The notes beneath the pieces are model-generated. The model searched no databases and was not told where the DNA came from. It saw only the letters and a program-made list of their open reading frames with translations. 24,907 bases of DNA from contig JAIRQG010000023.1 of assembly GCA_031256615.1 (NCBI GenBank), forward strand, positions 1 through 24,907. Direction: 5' to 3'. Shown here piece after piece: positions 1-7,461 of this stretch. Origin of the DNA: Candidatus Methanoplasma sp. GTDB taxonomy: Archaea; Thermoplasmatota; Thermoplasmata; Methanomassiliicoccales; Methanomethylophilaceae. Within the stretch, counting starts at the first letter, position 1, and every line of letters begins with the position of its first letter. Both the position numbers and the translations under genes were made by a program.

Positions 1-2
1 TC

Positions 3-227
3 TTCCGCAAAAAATCGTTAATATGGTTCTTAAATAGTCTCACCAACTCTTATGAAGGAAAAGTAAAAGCGGTAGACTTCACGATTGAAACCTTAGAGCA
101 ATATCAAAACAATCTCAGATCCATACCCGCATTTAGGGAGATACTTAGTGCAGTGATTGAAAACTTTGATTATTTGAATTACTTAGAGGTCTCCAATAAT
201 CAAGCCAAAACCTTATTAACTTCATAA
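3..227 (+). CDS. C-terminal fragment of an unknown protein, open at the window edge
   Basis: An open frame enters from the left edge and runs about 74 residues to a TAA stop. I do not recognise it. The peptide is rich in Asn, Ile, Leu, Tyr and Phe and predicted helical, with no motif I can name. Its codons are much more AT-rich than those of the genes to its right, which suggests a transferred or mobile-element gene; a transposase C-terminus is possible but unproven. Its stop lies inside the last codons of the convergent glycosyltransferase gene, so the two genes overlap tail to tail by 6 bases. The start codon and most of the protein lie outside the window. Confidence 0.5.
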   Translation, partial: FRKKSLIWFLNSLTNSYEGKVKAVDFTIETLEQYQNNLRSIPAFREILSAVIENFDYLNYLEVSNNQAKTLLTS

Positions 228-1385
228 TTCAAAGTTTCTGTTTTTAGTTACCAGAGACCCTTCTCTAATTATTTCTTCATATAGAGTGGTTATCTTTCTT
301 CCAACTACTTCCATCGAATACTCCTCGGCGGTCCTTCTCGCATTGGGAGCTATTCTGTCCTTGTTCTCCAGACACTTCATTATCGCTCCCGCGCACTGTT
401 CCGGCGTATCCTTGAAGAAATACCCGTTCACGCCTTCCTCAACAACGTCCAGGAATGCTCTTCCGTCTGAACATGCGGCGGGGATCCCGCAGGCCATCGC
501 TTCTGCGATCGTGAGCCCCTGCGTCTCGAACCTTGATGCCGAGACCACGATGTCCGCCGCCGAATAATAAAGCGGCAGCTCATCATCCGGAACAAACCCC
601 GTGAATATTACCCTGTGCTCAAGCCCTTCGGCCTTGACCAGGTCTTTCATCTCCTGAAATGCCGGCCCTTTTCCGACGATCATGAGTTTGATGTTTTCCG
701 GAAGATGCTTCACGGCCTTTATCGGTACCCCGATGTTCTTTTCAAAAGAGACCCTTCCGACATGTATCACTACTTTTTCATCTGTGAGGCCGTGTCTTTT
801 ACGTATCTCGGATCCGTCAAGTTCCAGCCTGAACCTGTTCACATCTATGCCGACGGGTATCACTTCCGTGCGCTTTGTCCGGACGCTGTTCTCCTTGAAT
901 TCGGTAAGCGTTGCCGGGGTCAGAGCGATGACGCATTTCGGCCTCTTCAGGAAGTTCCTCATGTAGATCCATGCAAGCTTTGACTGGATGTCCGCAGGCA
1001 TGGGCATAGGAGAATAGAACTCAAGGGTATCGACGACATTCGTACAATAAGTCGCGACCGCAGGTATGCCTGTGGCTCTTGATACCATCAGCCCTTTGAT
1101 GGCCATGAAAGCCACGCCGTGTATGTGGATGATGTCCACATCAAGAGATTCGATCAGCCCTCTTTTCCCGGAAGGAAATATCGGAAGGAAATAATCCGGA
1201 TATTTCCTGAATTTCATCGCCGGGAAATAGTAAACGCCCTGCTCTCTCTGACCCTCTCCGGGATCCGGAGCGATTATGAAAACAGTGTGGCCGAGATCTC
1301 TCAGGGACTTGCTCAGTGTCATTACCGCAGTGACAACACCATCCCTTGTCGGGAGATAACTGTCAGTCATTATTGCGATTCTCAT
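222..1385 (-). CDS. GT4-family (GT-B fold) glycosyltransferase
   Basis: A 387-residue retaining glycosyltransferase of family GT4, of the kind that moves a sugar from a nucleotide or lipid-linked donor onto a lipid or glycan, probably at the inner face of the membrane. The N-terminal Rossmann half opens with MRIAIMTDSYLPTRDGV, the usual family start with a Gly-rich acceptor loop. The C-terminal half has the donor-site segment VGRVSFEKNI (about 209-218) and the E-x7-E motif at Glu287 and Glu295 inside SRFETQGLTIAEAMACG. There is no signal peptide or membrane segment. It resembles diacylglycerol glucosyltransferases and PimB-like enzymes, so membrane glycolipid synthesis is a reasonable guess, but the acceptor cannot be read from sequence. 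It is the last gene of an operon, 4 bases after the S-adenosylhomocysteine hydrolase stop codon. Confidence 0.9.
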   Translation of the reverse strand: MRIAIMTDSYLPTRDGVVTAVMTLSKSLRDLGHTVFIIAPDPGEGQREQGVYYFPAMKFRKYPDYFLPIFPSGKRGLIESLDVDIIHIHGVAFMAIKGLMVSRATGIPAVATYCTNVVDTLEFYSPMPMPADIQSKLAWIYMRNFLKRPKCVIALTPATLTEFKENSVRTKRTEVIPVGIDVNRFRLELDGSEIRKRHGLTDEKVVIHVGRVSFEKNIGVPIKAVKHLPENIKLMIVGKGPAFQEMKDLVKAEGLEHRVIFTGFVPDDELPLYYSAADIVVSASRFETQGLTIAEAMACGIPAACSDGRAFLDVVEEGVNGYFFKDTPEQCAGAIMKCLENKDRIAPNARRTAEEYSMEVVGRKITTLYEEIIREGSLVTKNRNFEL

Positions 1386-1389
1386 CTGA

Positions 1390-2628
1390 TTATGTTCCCT
1401 CTTCCCATCCGTTCATGTATTTTTTCTGCTTTTCAGTAAGAGAATCGATGGTTATGCCCATCGAACGCAGCTTGATTCCCGCTATCTCCCGGTCAATGGA
1501 ATCCGGGGCATCGTAGACCGTGTTCTTCATTTTGGAGCTGTTGCTGTACATGTATTCCATGCTCAGTGCCTGAGCGGCAAAGCTCATGTCCATTATCTCT
1601 ACCGGGTGCCCCTGACCTGCCGCAAGGTTCATCAGTCTGCCTTCTGCGATGAGATACAGCTTCTTTCCGTCCTTTGTTCTGTACTCGTCGATGGACTCCC
1701 TGACCTTGCCTGACGATACCGAAATGCTCTCAAGATCTTCTTTGTTGATCTCATTGTCAAAGTGCCCGGCGTTGCCCATGACACATCCGTCCTTCATGAC
1801 CGAAAAGTGTTCCCTGCGCAGAATGTCCCTGCATCCTGTGGCGGTTATGATCGCGTCTGCCGTCCTCACGGCGTCGGCCATCCTCATAACCTCATATCCG
1901 TCCATCCTTGCTTCTATCGCTTTGATGGGGTCGACCTCGCATACCGTTACAGAGGCTCCGAAGCCTTTTGCCCTCATCGCTATCCCTTTCCCGCACCACC
2001 CGTAGCCTGCGACCACGAGGCGTTTGCCCGCGATGACCAGATTGGTGGAGTTCATCCACCCGTCGAATACTGATTGGCCCGTCCCGTATCTGTTGTCAAA
2101 GAGGAACTTCATCTTCGCGTCATTCACCGAAATGACCGGGAACTCAAGTTTGCCTTCCGCGGCCATCGCCCTCAGCCTTGCAACTCCTGTGGTCGTCTCT
2201 TCATTGGCGCCTTTGACCCCGCCGATGGCGTCCCTGCGGACAGTATGCACCATTGCTATCAGGTCTGCACCGTCATCTATTATCATATCGGGTTTGAGGT
2301 CGAGGACCGTGTTCAGGTTCGAATAATATTCTTCCTGCGTCTCTCCTTTCTTTGCATAGACGTCAAGACCGTATTCTTCTCTGAGCGCCAATGACACCGA
2401 GTCGTCGGTCGAGAGGGGATTACAGCTTGCAAGCCGTACCTCGGCGCCTCCGTTCGCCAGCGTCACCGCCAGTATCCCGGTCTTTGCCTCCGTGTGCAGC
2501 GCCATCCCTATCTTTACGCCGTCGAAAGGCCTCTCTTTGCGGAATCTTTGATCGATCTCTTTCATCACCGGCATGTGCTCATATGCCCACTTCAGCCTCA
2601 GGCTGCCTTTTTTCAGAAGTTCGTCCAT
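1390..2628 (-). CDS. ahcY: S-adenosylhomocysteine hydrolase (adenosylhomocysteinase) family
   Basis: A 412-residue cytosolic NAD-dependent enzyme that cleaves S-adenosylhomocysteine to homocysteine and adenosine, removing the inhibitory product of methyl transfer. It is full length for archaeal members. Visible marks are the substrate-binding N-terminal segment with ALHTEAKTG, the dinucleotide-binding loop VVAGYGWCGKGIA (about residue 207 on), the GNAGHFDNEI loop, and the C-terminal stretch GRLMNLAAGQGHP. It starts with ATG directly after the stop of the upstream pantothenate gene, whose last codons contain its ribosome binding site (GGAGGTG). Some methanogens use a homologue that hydrolyses S-inosylhomocysteine instead, and sequence inspection alone does not settle the substrate. 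The enzyme belongs with the many SAM-dependent methyltransferases of a methanogen or similar archaeon. Confidence 0.94.
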   Translation of the reverse strand: MDELLKKGSLRLKWAYEHMPVMKEIDQRFRKERPFDGVKIGMALHTEAKTGILAVTLANGGAEVRLASCNPLSTDDSVSLALREEYGLDVYAKKGETQEEYYSNLNTVLDLKPDMIIDDGADLIAMVHTVRRDAIGGVKGANEETTTGVARLRAMAAEGKLEFPVISVNDAKMKFLFDNRYGTGQSVFDGWMNSTNLVIAGKRLVVAGYGWCGKGIAMRAKGFGASVTVCEVDPIKAIEARMDGYEVMRMADAVRTADAIITATGCRDILRREHFSVMKDGCVMGNAGHFDNEINKEDLESISVSSGKVRESIDEYRTKDGKKLYLIAEGRLMNLAAGQGHPVEIMDMSFAAQALSMEYMYSNSSKMKNTVYDAPDSIDREIAGIKLRSMGITIDSLTEKQKKYMNGWEEGT

Positions 2629-3384
2629 TCAAACACCTCCATTCAGTTCATTTCTGAGGGATGAACATATCTCCTCTATCGTCTTTTTTCTGTTATTATC
2701 GTTCGAGAATGACCTTATGGTCTCTTCAATGACATCATGCCTGCCTTTCATCTCTCTCACCGATCCTATAATGTTCTCCAGTGCCCTTGACATCTCGTCG
2801 GAGATCGAGACTGCAGCCGCTTTCGATGTTCTTGACAGCGGATTCAGATCTATCGAGATAACAGTCTTCCCCATGTCGGCCAACGCTTTCGCTCTGTCCC
2901 CGTCCTCTATAGGAACGAGGATCACATCCGAATCATATATCCCTGTTTTTGTGCACAGCGCACGGTCCGACTCCAGTCCCGGTATCCTTGCGTCCGGGTC
3001 CCTTCCGAGGACGACCTCTGCCCCATTCTCCTCCATATAAGAAATGAGAAGTTCCATTCTTCTTTCTGTTCTGTGGAAGATGTTGACCTCTATCTTCGCG
3101 GGAACCTCCTTTGCCAAGGATATCAGGTTCTTCGGGTCCAGAGCGGCCGCGTTGCCGTTGACGCAGACGACCGGGTTCTTTGCCCTCAGAAGATGTGCTG
3201 CCGCAGCCCGTTCCGCTCTCAGCGACGACTGCAGGCTTTTCTCTCCCATAAGATAATCAAAGGCCTCTCCTCTGCCGTGGGATATCAGACCTGTTTGGGT
3301 CACAAGCCCTTTGTCAACCATCTCTGACAATAACTCGCGCGTCATCAGCGATCTGTAGCGTGGGTGGTTTACGGGAATGTTCAC
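2629..3384 (-). CDS. 4-phosphopantoate--beta-alanine ligase (archaeal phosphopantothenate synthetase)
   Basis: A 251-residue archaeal enzyme (COG1701 family) that joins phosphopantoate to beta-alanine with ATP to make 4'-phosphopantothenate for coenzyme A. Archaea use it with pantoate kinase in place of the bacterial PanC/PanK order. Typical family blocks are IPVNHPRYRSL at the N-terminus, SHGRGEAFDYLMGE, the nucleotide-binding VCVNGNAAAL, and VLVPIEDGDRAKAL with IDLNPLSRT in the C-terminal half. I start it at GTG 3384, giving V/M-NIPVNHPRY, because that is where family members begin and because a TATA box lies about 25 bases upstream. The longer open frame to 3486 would run into trmJ. It is first in a tight operon with ahcY and the glycosyltransferase and diverges from trmJ. 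Confidence 0.9.
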   Translation of the reverse strand: MNIPVNHPRYRSLMTRELLSEMVDKGLVTQTGLISHGRGEAFDYLMGEKSLQSSLRAERAAAAHLLRAKNPVVCVNGNAAALDPKNLISLAKEVPAKIEVNIFHRTERRMELLISYMEENGAEVVLGRDPDARIPGLESDRALCTKTGIYDSDVILVPIEDGDRAKALADMGKTVISIDLNPLSRTSKAAAVSISDEMSRALENIIGSVREMKGRHDVIEETIRSFSNDNNRKKTIEEICSSLRNELNGGV

Positions 3385-3407
3385 ATTGCTACATGGGCGC
3401 ACAGTTG

Positions 3408-3418
3408 AAATATATTTA
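3408..3418. promoter_or_regulatory. Shared palindromic TATA box for two divergent genes
   Basis: The 11 bases AAATATATTTA are self-complementary and lie between the divergent pantothenate and trmJ genes. The box is 24-34 bases from the GTG at 3384 and 19-29 bases from the ATG at 3437, the right spacing for leaderless initiation both ways. No ribosome binding site precedes either start. One TBP site could therefore serve both directions. Confidence 0.6.
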
Positions 3419-3436
3419 TGTTCTAGCACTGGCAGC

Positions 3437-4150
3437 ATGCCTGATGTGAGAGTGGTCCTTGTCGGCCCTAAGTTCGAAGGGAACATAGGCGCGGTTGCCA
3501 GATCAATGGCGAATTTCGATTTTGAGGAGCTGTATCTCGTGGATCCCTGTGAGGTCGGCGATGACGCCTACCGCAGGGCGAAGCACGGCTCGGACATTCT
3601 TGACGGGGCTGTTACCGTGGGAACGATGGGCGAGGCGGTCGAGGATTGCTTCCTTGTTGCTGGTACCAGCGGCATTGTCACAAAAGGCGACAGGAATTAC
3701 ACCAGGATGCCTGTGCCTGTCAGAGAGTTCGCTCAGCAGGTCTCCGGCTACGGAGAGAAGGTCGCCATTGTCTTCGGGAGAGAGGATACCGGTCTGTTCC
3801 AGGAAGAACTGAACAAGTGCGACATTTTGATCACCGTCCCCACAAGCAAAAGATATCCTGTGCTCAATCTGTCGCACGCGGCCACTTTGGTCATGTATGA
3901 ATTGTTCCAGTACGGAAGCATTGCAAGAAGGCCCGAGCCTGCTGAGAGGAAAGAGAAGGACTACATGTTCGGTTTCTTCGACGAACTGATGGATGCGATC
4001 GACTACCCCGATTACAGGAGAAGCGATACGTCGGTTATGTTCAGGCGCATGATGGGGCGTTCCATCCCCACAAAATATGAGTATAACACAATAATGGGAA
4101 TATTCGGTGACGCCTCTAAGATAATAAAGAACGGTAAGAAATGGGAATGA
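3437..4150 (+). CDS. trmJ: TrmJ/TrmH-family tRNA 2'-O-methyltransferase (SPOUT)
   Basis: A 237-residue SPOUT-fold methyltransferase of the TrmJ group, which methylates the 2'-O of the ribose at tRNA position 32 using SAM; known archaeal TrmJ acts on C32. The sequence begins VRVVLVGPKFEGNIGAVARSMANF, which holds the TrmH motif 1 asparagine and arginine. It continues with the knot-forming SAM site: VAIVFGREDTGL, CDILITVPTS, and YPVLNLSHAATLVMYEL. The C-terminal tail (about 170-237) is helical, as in TrmJ. I use ATG 3437, where family proteins begin and where the spacing from the TATA box is right; an upstream in-frame start would overlap the divergent gene. The 3' end overlaps the convergent FtsZ-like gene by 35 bases. 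Confidence 0.9.
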   Translation: MPDVRVVLVGPKFEGNIGAVARSMANFDFEELYLVDPCEVGDDAYRRAKHGSDILDGAVTVGTMGEAVEDCFLVAGTSGIVTKGDRNYTRMPVPVREFAQQVSGYGEKVAIVFGREDTGLFQEELNKCDILITVPTSKRYPVLNLSHAATLVMYELFQYGSIARRPEPAERKEKDYMFGFFDELMDAIDYPDYRRSDTSVMFRRMMGRSIPTKYEYNTIMGIFGDASKIIKNGKKWE

Positions 4151-4955
4151 ACAGCAATATTCCGTGGCCTTCTTCTCTTTCGCCGGATACGGTCTCCGGG
4201 ATTATGCCCGTCATGTTACTGATGGTTCCGGATACGGCTTCTGTATCTGCCGTGCCCATCTTCGAATCGGATGTTACGATGATCTTCCCGTAACGCGGGT
4301 CCGCATCGAAAAGATATTCTTCCATTGCCCACACCGCCGCTTTGACCGGGTCGTTTGATGACCTGTATGCGATCGTGTAGACCTTCTCGCTCAGGGTGCT
4401 GAAGAAGGGGCCGTCAAGCATGCTGTATATCCTGACGATGGCTTCTTTCATCAGTTCGTCGGCCGTCGATATCGCTTTACTGATGGGCAGCGGACCGCCG
4501 CCCCTCGACGGCATCTTGCCGACGTCGAAAAGTATCGTCCTGTCCGATATCTGGATCACCTTTTTCATCTGTCTGATCGCGGTCTCCCTGCGCAATGTCT
4601 CGAAATGCATCGGTATGCTTACAACGGATATCAATCTGGCACCTGACGCTTTGACGCATTCCTCGATCACCGGGATGGTGCCTGAACCCGTTCCTCCTCC
4701 GAGGCCCGCCGTCACGATTATGTTCGAATACCCGGAGATCGCCCGGCATATCTCTTCCTTATAATCATGCGCAAGTGCCCATCCGAGGTCCTGATCTCCT
4801 CTGCAGCCTTCCACGCTCCCGCCAACCATCGATATCGTGGAGCCGTGGTCGCCGGTGTTTATCGTTACCACAGGTATGCCGGATGTGTTAGGTATCTTGG
4901 ACACAGTGTTCTGACCGGCCCCTCCGGAACCTATGACCAATGTCCTTCCGGCCAA
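4116..4955 (-). CDS. Short, divergent FtsZ/tubulin-superfamily GTPase-like protein
   Basis: A 279-residue FtsZ/tubulin-like protein. The nucleotide-binding half is intact: GSGGAGQN at 9-16 (T1 loop), the T3 region with NTGDHGST, and the tubulin signature GLGGGTGSG at 84-92. The helix aligned with FtsZ H7 is present (STADELMKEAIVRI). The following T7 loop, which in FtsZ carries the Asp residues that trigger GTP hydrolysis in the neighbouring subunit, reads PFFSTLSEKVYTI here and has none at those places. The C-terminal domain is short and there is no conserved C-terminal peptide. It may bind GTP and polymerise poorly or need another subunit. Its start is TTG 4955, with GGAGG nine bases upstream; the upstream ribbon-helix-helix gene stops 3 bases before it. 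It is probably a non-canonical FtsZ-like family, not the main division FtsZ. Confidence 0.85.
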   Translation of the reverse strand: MAGRTLVIGSGGAGQNTVSKIPNTSGIPVVTINTGDHGSTISMVGGSVEGCRGDQDLGWALAHDYKEEICRAISGYSNIIVTAGLGGGTGSGTIPVIEECVKASGARLISVVSIPMHFETLRRETAIRQMKKVIQISDRTILFDVGKMPSRGGGPLPISKAISTADELMKEAIVRIYSMLDGPFFSTLSEKVYTIAYRSSNDPVKAAVWAMEEYLFDADPRYGKIIVTSDSKMGTADTEAVSGTISNMTGIIPETVSGEREEGHGILLFIPISYRSLLS

Positions 4956-4958
4956 ATG

Positions 4959-5261
4959 TCATTCCTCCGGCCGCATCCTCGACCTTACATACTCTTTGAC
5001 CGCTCTCCTGACCGCATCATCCATGGACTCTGGGTCTCCTCCGTCTGCGAGTAGAGATTCCATCTTGAGAGGCTTCTCCTGTGCGCGCTCTTTCACAAGC
5101 TTTTCCACCTCTTCCTCAGCGAGTTTGGACCTGATCATCTTGTCTATTGCATCGGATACGCTTTCGGAGAGACTGTCGTAGTCTCCTCTGTCAACAAGCT
5201 TCTGGAGAATAAGGATGGTATCTGGAGAAAGCCTGACGATGATCTTTTTGGTTGGGTCCAT
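4959..5261 (-). CDS. Ribbon-helix-helix (CopG/MetJ-like) DNA-binding protein paired with the FtsZ-like gene
   Basis: A 100-residue protein. Residues 5-50 read as a ribbon-helix-helix domain: the beta strand KKIIVRLSP, then two helices with the SLSESVSDAIDKMI turn region. The remaining half is highly charged (EEEVEKLVKERAQEK and a C-terminal RRAVKEYVRSRM) and probably helical. Such proteins bind DNA as dimers through the strand. It is co-transcribed with the FtsZ-like gene, with a 3-base gap. Haloarchaea have a comparable pair, the regulator CdrS next to ftsZ2, which controls division genes. The likeness is in fold and neighbourhood; I cannot show orthology, and this protein is longer than CdrS. 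ATG 5261 follows a TATA-like box by 25-35 bases. Confidence 0.8.
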   Translation of the reverse strand: MDPTKKIIVRLSPDTILILQKLVDRGDYDSLSESVSDAIDKMIRSKLAEEEVEKLVKERAQEKPLKMESLLADGGDPESMDDAVRRAVKEYVRSRMRPEE

Positions 5262-5285
5262 GTGAACACTCTAAAATGTAAGTAC

Positions 5286-5296
5286 GATAAATAAAG
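5286..5296 (-). promoter_or_regulatory. TATA-like box upstream of the RHH/FtsZ-like operon
   Basis: On the minus strand this reads CTTTATTTATC, 25-35 bases before ATG 5261, which suits a leaderless or very short-leader transcript. It lies in the 78-base gap after the ribosomal P1 gene, so the RHH unit need not depend on ribosomal operon read-through. Confidence 0.45.
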
Positions 5297-5339
5297 ATGT
5301 TGTGTAAAGGGTTTTGTCTTGTCAAGATAAACTTCCCGT

Positions 5340-5657
5340 TCATCCGAACAGAGCGCTGAGACCAGCTGCTGCGTCTTCTTCGCTGACAACCTCTTCCTCG
5401 GGCTCCGGTTTTGCTGCTGCGGCAGGTGCTGCTGCGGCTGCTCCGGCGGCGGGGGCCGCTGCTACTGCAGGTGCGGCTGCGACGGCGGCCGATGAAATGG
5501 CCCCCTTTATGTCGACTCCCTCGAGTGAAGCTATCAGTGCTTTGACTTTAGCTGCGTCGGCCTCTACTCCTGCTGCCTTGAGGATTGCCAGTACAGCCTC
5601 CTCGGTTATCTTTTTGCCAGCAGAGTAAAGCACCATTGCACTGTAAATATACTCCAT
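5340..5657 (-). CDS. rpl12: 50S ribosomal protein P1 (L12, archaeal stalk protein)
   Basis: A 105-residue acidic stalk protein whose dimers bind the C-terminus of P0 and recruit elongation factors to the ribosome. The N-terminal dimerisation domain starts [15 protein letters not shown]. It is followed by a long Ala/Pro/Gly hinge (about 60-85), an acidic stretch and the factor-binding tail [10 protein letters not shown], which is identical to the tail of P0 upstream. I start at ATG 5657 because GGAG sits nine bases before it. The TTG at 5666 would leave no space after that site and would add MKQ, which the family lacks. It is the last gene of the L1-P0-P1 operon. Confidence 0.97.
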   Translation of the reverse strand: MEYIYSAMVLYSAGKKITEEAVLAILKAAGVEADAAKVKALIASLEGVDIKGAISSAAVAAAPAVAAAPAAGAAAAAPAAAAKPEPEEEVVSEEDAAAGLSALFG

Positions 5658-5672
5658 TTGTTTCAACTCCTT

Positions 5673-6680
5673 TTAGCCAAATAGTGCGCTCAGGCCAGCT
5701 GCTGCATCTTCTTCGCTGACCTGTTCTTCTTCTTTCTCTTCAACTTTCTTTTCCGCTTTCACGGATCCCGCTGCGGGTTTTACAGCTGCGACTGCTGCTG
5801 CCGAGTTCAACCTCGAAACGATAGCGTCGTTGCTGTATCCTGACACGGAAGCTACGGCAAGCATCTGACTGTCTGCCTTCGCAAGAAGTATCTTGATATT
5901 CTCTTTGGTTGGTATCGCGGCCGATATCGAAAGGCCCATTGCCTCTCTGAACGCTTTCGCGACAAGCGGTACGATCGTGTCCTTTGTGCAGTACGCGATC
6001 CCAATTGCCAGTGCGCGGGCGTTTTGTGCGGCCGTAGCGAACATTGTCTGATAGTAATCGTCAGTTATTGCGAGTACGTCCTTTTTGTAAACTATGCCGT
6101 CCTCAAAGACGGATCTCAGATCCATGCCCACGATCATGGGAAGGATCTCCAGTTTAGGAAGCATCGCGGCGATGTTGGCCGGAATGGGTTCTCCGCATTT
6201 GACCAATGTCGTATCCTTTTTGATAGCTATCTTTCCGGCTTCTATTGCTGCCGGAAGGCCTATCTTTTGAAGTTCACCGATGATCGGACCCGGACCGAAC
6301 GGCGTCGGCCCTTTCGGGACAATAATGTCCTTAGGAGCCAACTGTCCCGGTTTTGCGGCGGCCGGCGTCATCGTCGCCTCTAGCTTTTTGCAGAGCTTGA
6401 ACGGATTCATATCCGTTGCAACGATAGCGCACTGTCCGTGCACAGAATCCTTAAGCGCTTCGATGCCCGGCTTCTTTTTTGCCGCCTCTTCAAGCGCCAA
6501 GACGATTAGGTTGTTCTTGGTCATCTTGAGTACGGCGTGCTCACGGAGCCCGGCCCTCATCGATTGGATCTGCTGTCCCGGGATGCCATGCATGTCGACG
6601 ATTGCGACAACAGGGCTTTCCACTATGTCCTTGACGATCTCGCTCACCGTGTCCTTCTTCCAAGCTGCGACGTGTGCCAT
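5673..6680 (-). CDS. rplP0: 50S ribosomal protein P0 (L10), stalk base
   Basis: A 335-residue stalk base protein. The N-terminal domain (about 1-105, with VAAWKKDTVSEI and MTKNNLIVLAL) binds 23S rRNA. The archaeal/eukaryotic insertion domain follows (about 106-185, with GPTPFGPGPIIGELQKIGLP). C-terminal helices that dock P1 dimers follow, then an Ala-rich, Glu/Lys-rich linker and the tail [10 protein letters not shown] shared with P1. It is full length for archaea. It starts 11 bases after the L1 stop, with GGAGGTC as ribosome binding site, so L1, P0 and P1 are probably made from one message. Confidence 0.97.
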   Translation of the reverse strand: MAHVAAWKKDTVSEIVKDIVESPVVAIVDMHGIPGQQIQSMRAGLREHAVLKMTKNNLIVLALEEAAKKKPGIEALKDSVHGQCAIVATDMNPFKLCKKLEATMTPAAAKPGQLAPKDIIVPKGPTPFGPGPIIGELQKIGLPAAIEAGKIAIKKDTTLVKCGEPIPANIAAMLPKLEILPMIVGMDLRSVFEDGIVYKKDVLAITDDYYQTMFATAAQNARALAIGIAYCTKDTIVPLVAKAFREAMGLSISAAIPTKENIKILLAKADSQMLAVASVSGYSNDAIVSRLNSAAAVAAVKPAAGSVKAEKKVEEKEEEQVSEEDAAAGLSALFG

Positions 6681-6691
6681 CTTAGACCTCC

Positions 6692-7330
6692 TTACAGTAT
6701 CCTCTCCGACGGTCCCATGGATGTTTTGACATATGCGGACGCTACGTTCGCAATGCCTTTCTCCAGTTTCAGCGAGACACGCTTCAGGACAAGATCGATG
6801 TTATCGGCGATCTCTTCCGGGGACATGTTCACTGTTCCAACTGGTACATGGAAGGTCTTCCTGTCTTTCGTTCTGACGGTCACAGACTTGCGGAGGTTGT
6901 CCACCATTCCCGTGGGATCAGCTCCCGGCGGTATTGGTTTAGGCATCTTTCCGCGGGGACCGAGGACCGTACCGAGCCTCTTACCGACGACCGCCATCAA
7001 TGGGGCTTCGGCTATGAAGAAATCGGTGCTGTTCGCGATCTTTTTTGCCTGTTTTTTGTCTTCTGCGATCGTCCCGATCTCCTCGGGAGTGATCACAAAA
7101 TCGGCCACGTCCTTGGCTTTCAAGGCTAGTTCGCCACCACCAATCACGCAGACCCTGACCACTTTACCGCGGCCGTTCGGGAGGATTATATCCTCCTGAA
7201 TACGGTTCTTCGGTATCGAAAGGTCAACATCCTTGAGATTGATGGCCAACTCAACCGTTTCAACAAAATTGCGCTTCTTTGCACTTTCCAGTGCTTTCTG
7301 CACAGCAATTACGGTTGGTTTTTCTGCCAA
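6692..7330 (-). CDS. rpl1: 50S ribosomal protein L1
   Basis: A 212-residue two-domain protein that binds the mobile L1 stalk of 23S rRNA and helps release deacylated tRNA. The rRNA-contacting domain I strands are interrupted by domain II (about 65-155), which carries the signature KRLGTVLGPRGKMPKP. The start is TTG 7330, seven bases after a strong GAGGAGG; no in-frame ATG is near. Archaeal L1 is known to repress its own message by binding a mimic of its rRNA site. Here the leader holds two overlapping hairpins, one of which reaches into the ribosome binding site. It is first in the L1-P0-P1 operon. Confidence 0.97.
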   Translation of the reverse strand: MAEKPTVIAVQKALESAKKRNFVETVELAINLKDVDLSIPKNRIQEDIILPNGRGKVVRVCVIGGGELALKAKDVADFVITPEEIGTIAEDKKQAKKIANSTDFFIAEAPLMAVVGKRLGTVLGPRGKMPKPIPPGADPTGMVDNLRKSVTVRTKDRKTFHVPVGTVNMSPEEIADNIDLVLKRVSLKLEKGIANVASAYVKTSMGPSERIL

Positions 7331-7337
7331 TTCAATT

Positions 7338-7369
7338 CCTCCTCGTAGTGCGTACGAGCCCTAAGGCTC
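7338..7369 (-). promoter_or_regulatory. L1 operon leader with two mutually exclusive hairpins over the ribosome binding site
   Basis: Reading on the minus strand, GAGCC (7369-7365) pairs with GGCTC (7360-7356) around a TTAG loop. Alternatively CTCGTA (7358-7353) pairs with TACGAG (7347-7342) around a CGCAC loop. Both helices are perfect and share 7358-7356, so only one can form. The second helix takes in the first half of the GAGGAGG site before the TTG start. This geometry suits translational control of the operon, by L1 or otherwise; that role is inference. Confidence 0.5.
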
Positions 7370-7400
7370 TCCTACAAGCATGTCTGCTATTATTTTACCC

Positions 7401-7409
7401 TATATAAAG
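7401..7409 (-). promoter_or_regulatory. TATA box of the L1-P0-P1 operon
   Basis: CTTTATATA on the minus strand. Transcription starting about 25 bases downstream would give a leader of about 45-50 bases, containing both hairpins and the ribosome binding site of L1. Confidence 0.6.
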
Positions 7410-7461
7410 CTTAAGGGAAGTATGAGACAAATGTGCAACAGAAAAAGAAGAAGTGACCGAT

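Noticed and set aside
3385..3486. Longer N-terminus for the pantothenate enzyme
   Set aside because: It would overlap the divergent trmJ start and both promoters, and family members begin at the NIPVNHPRY block.
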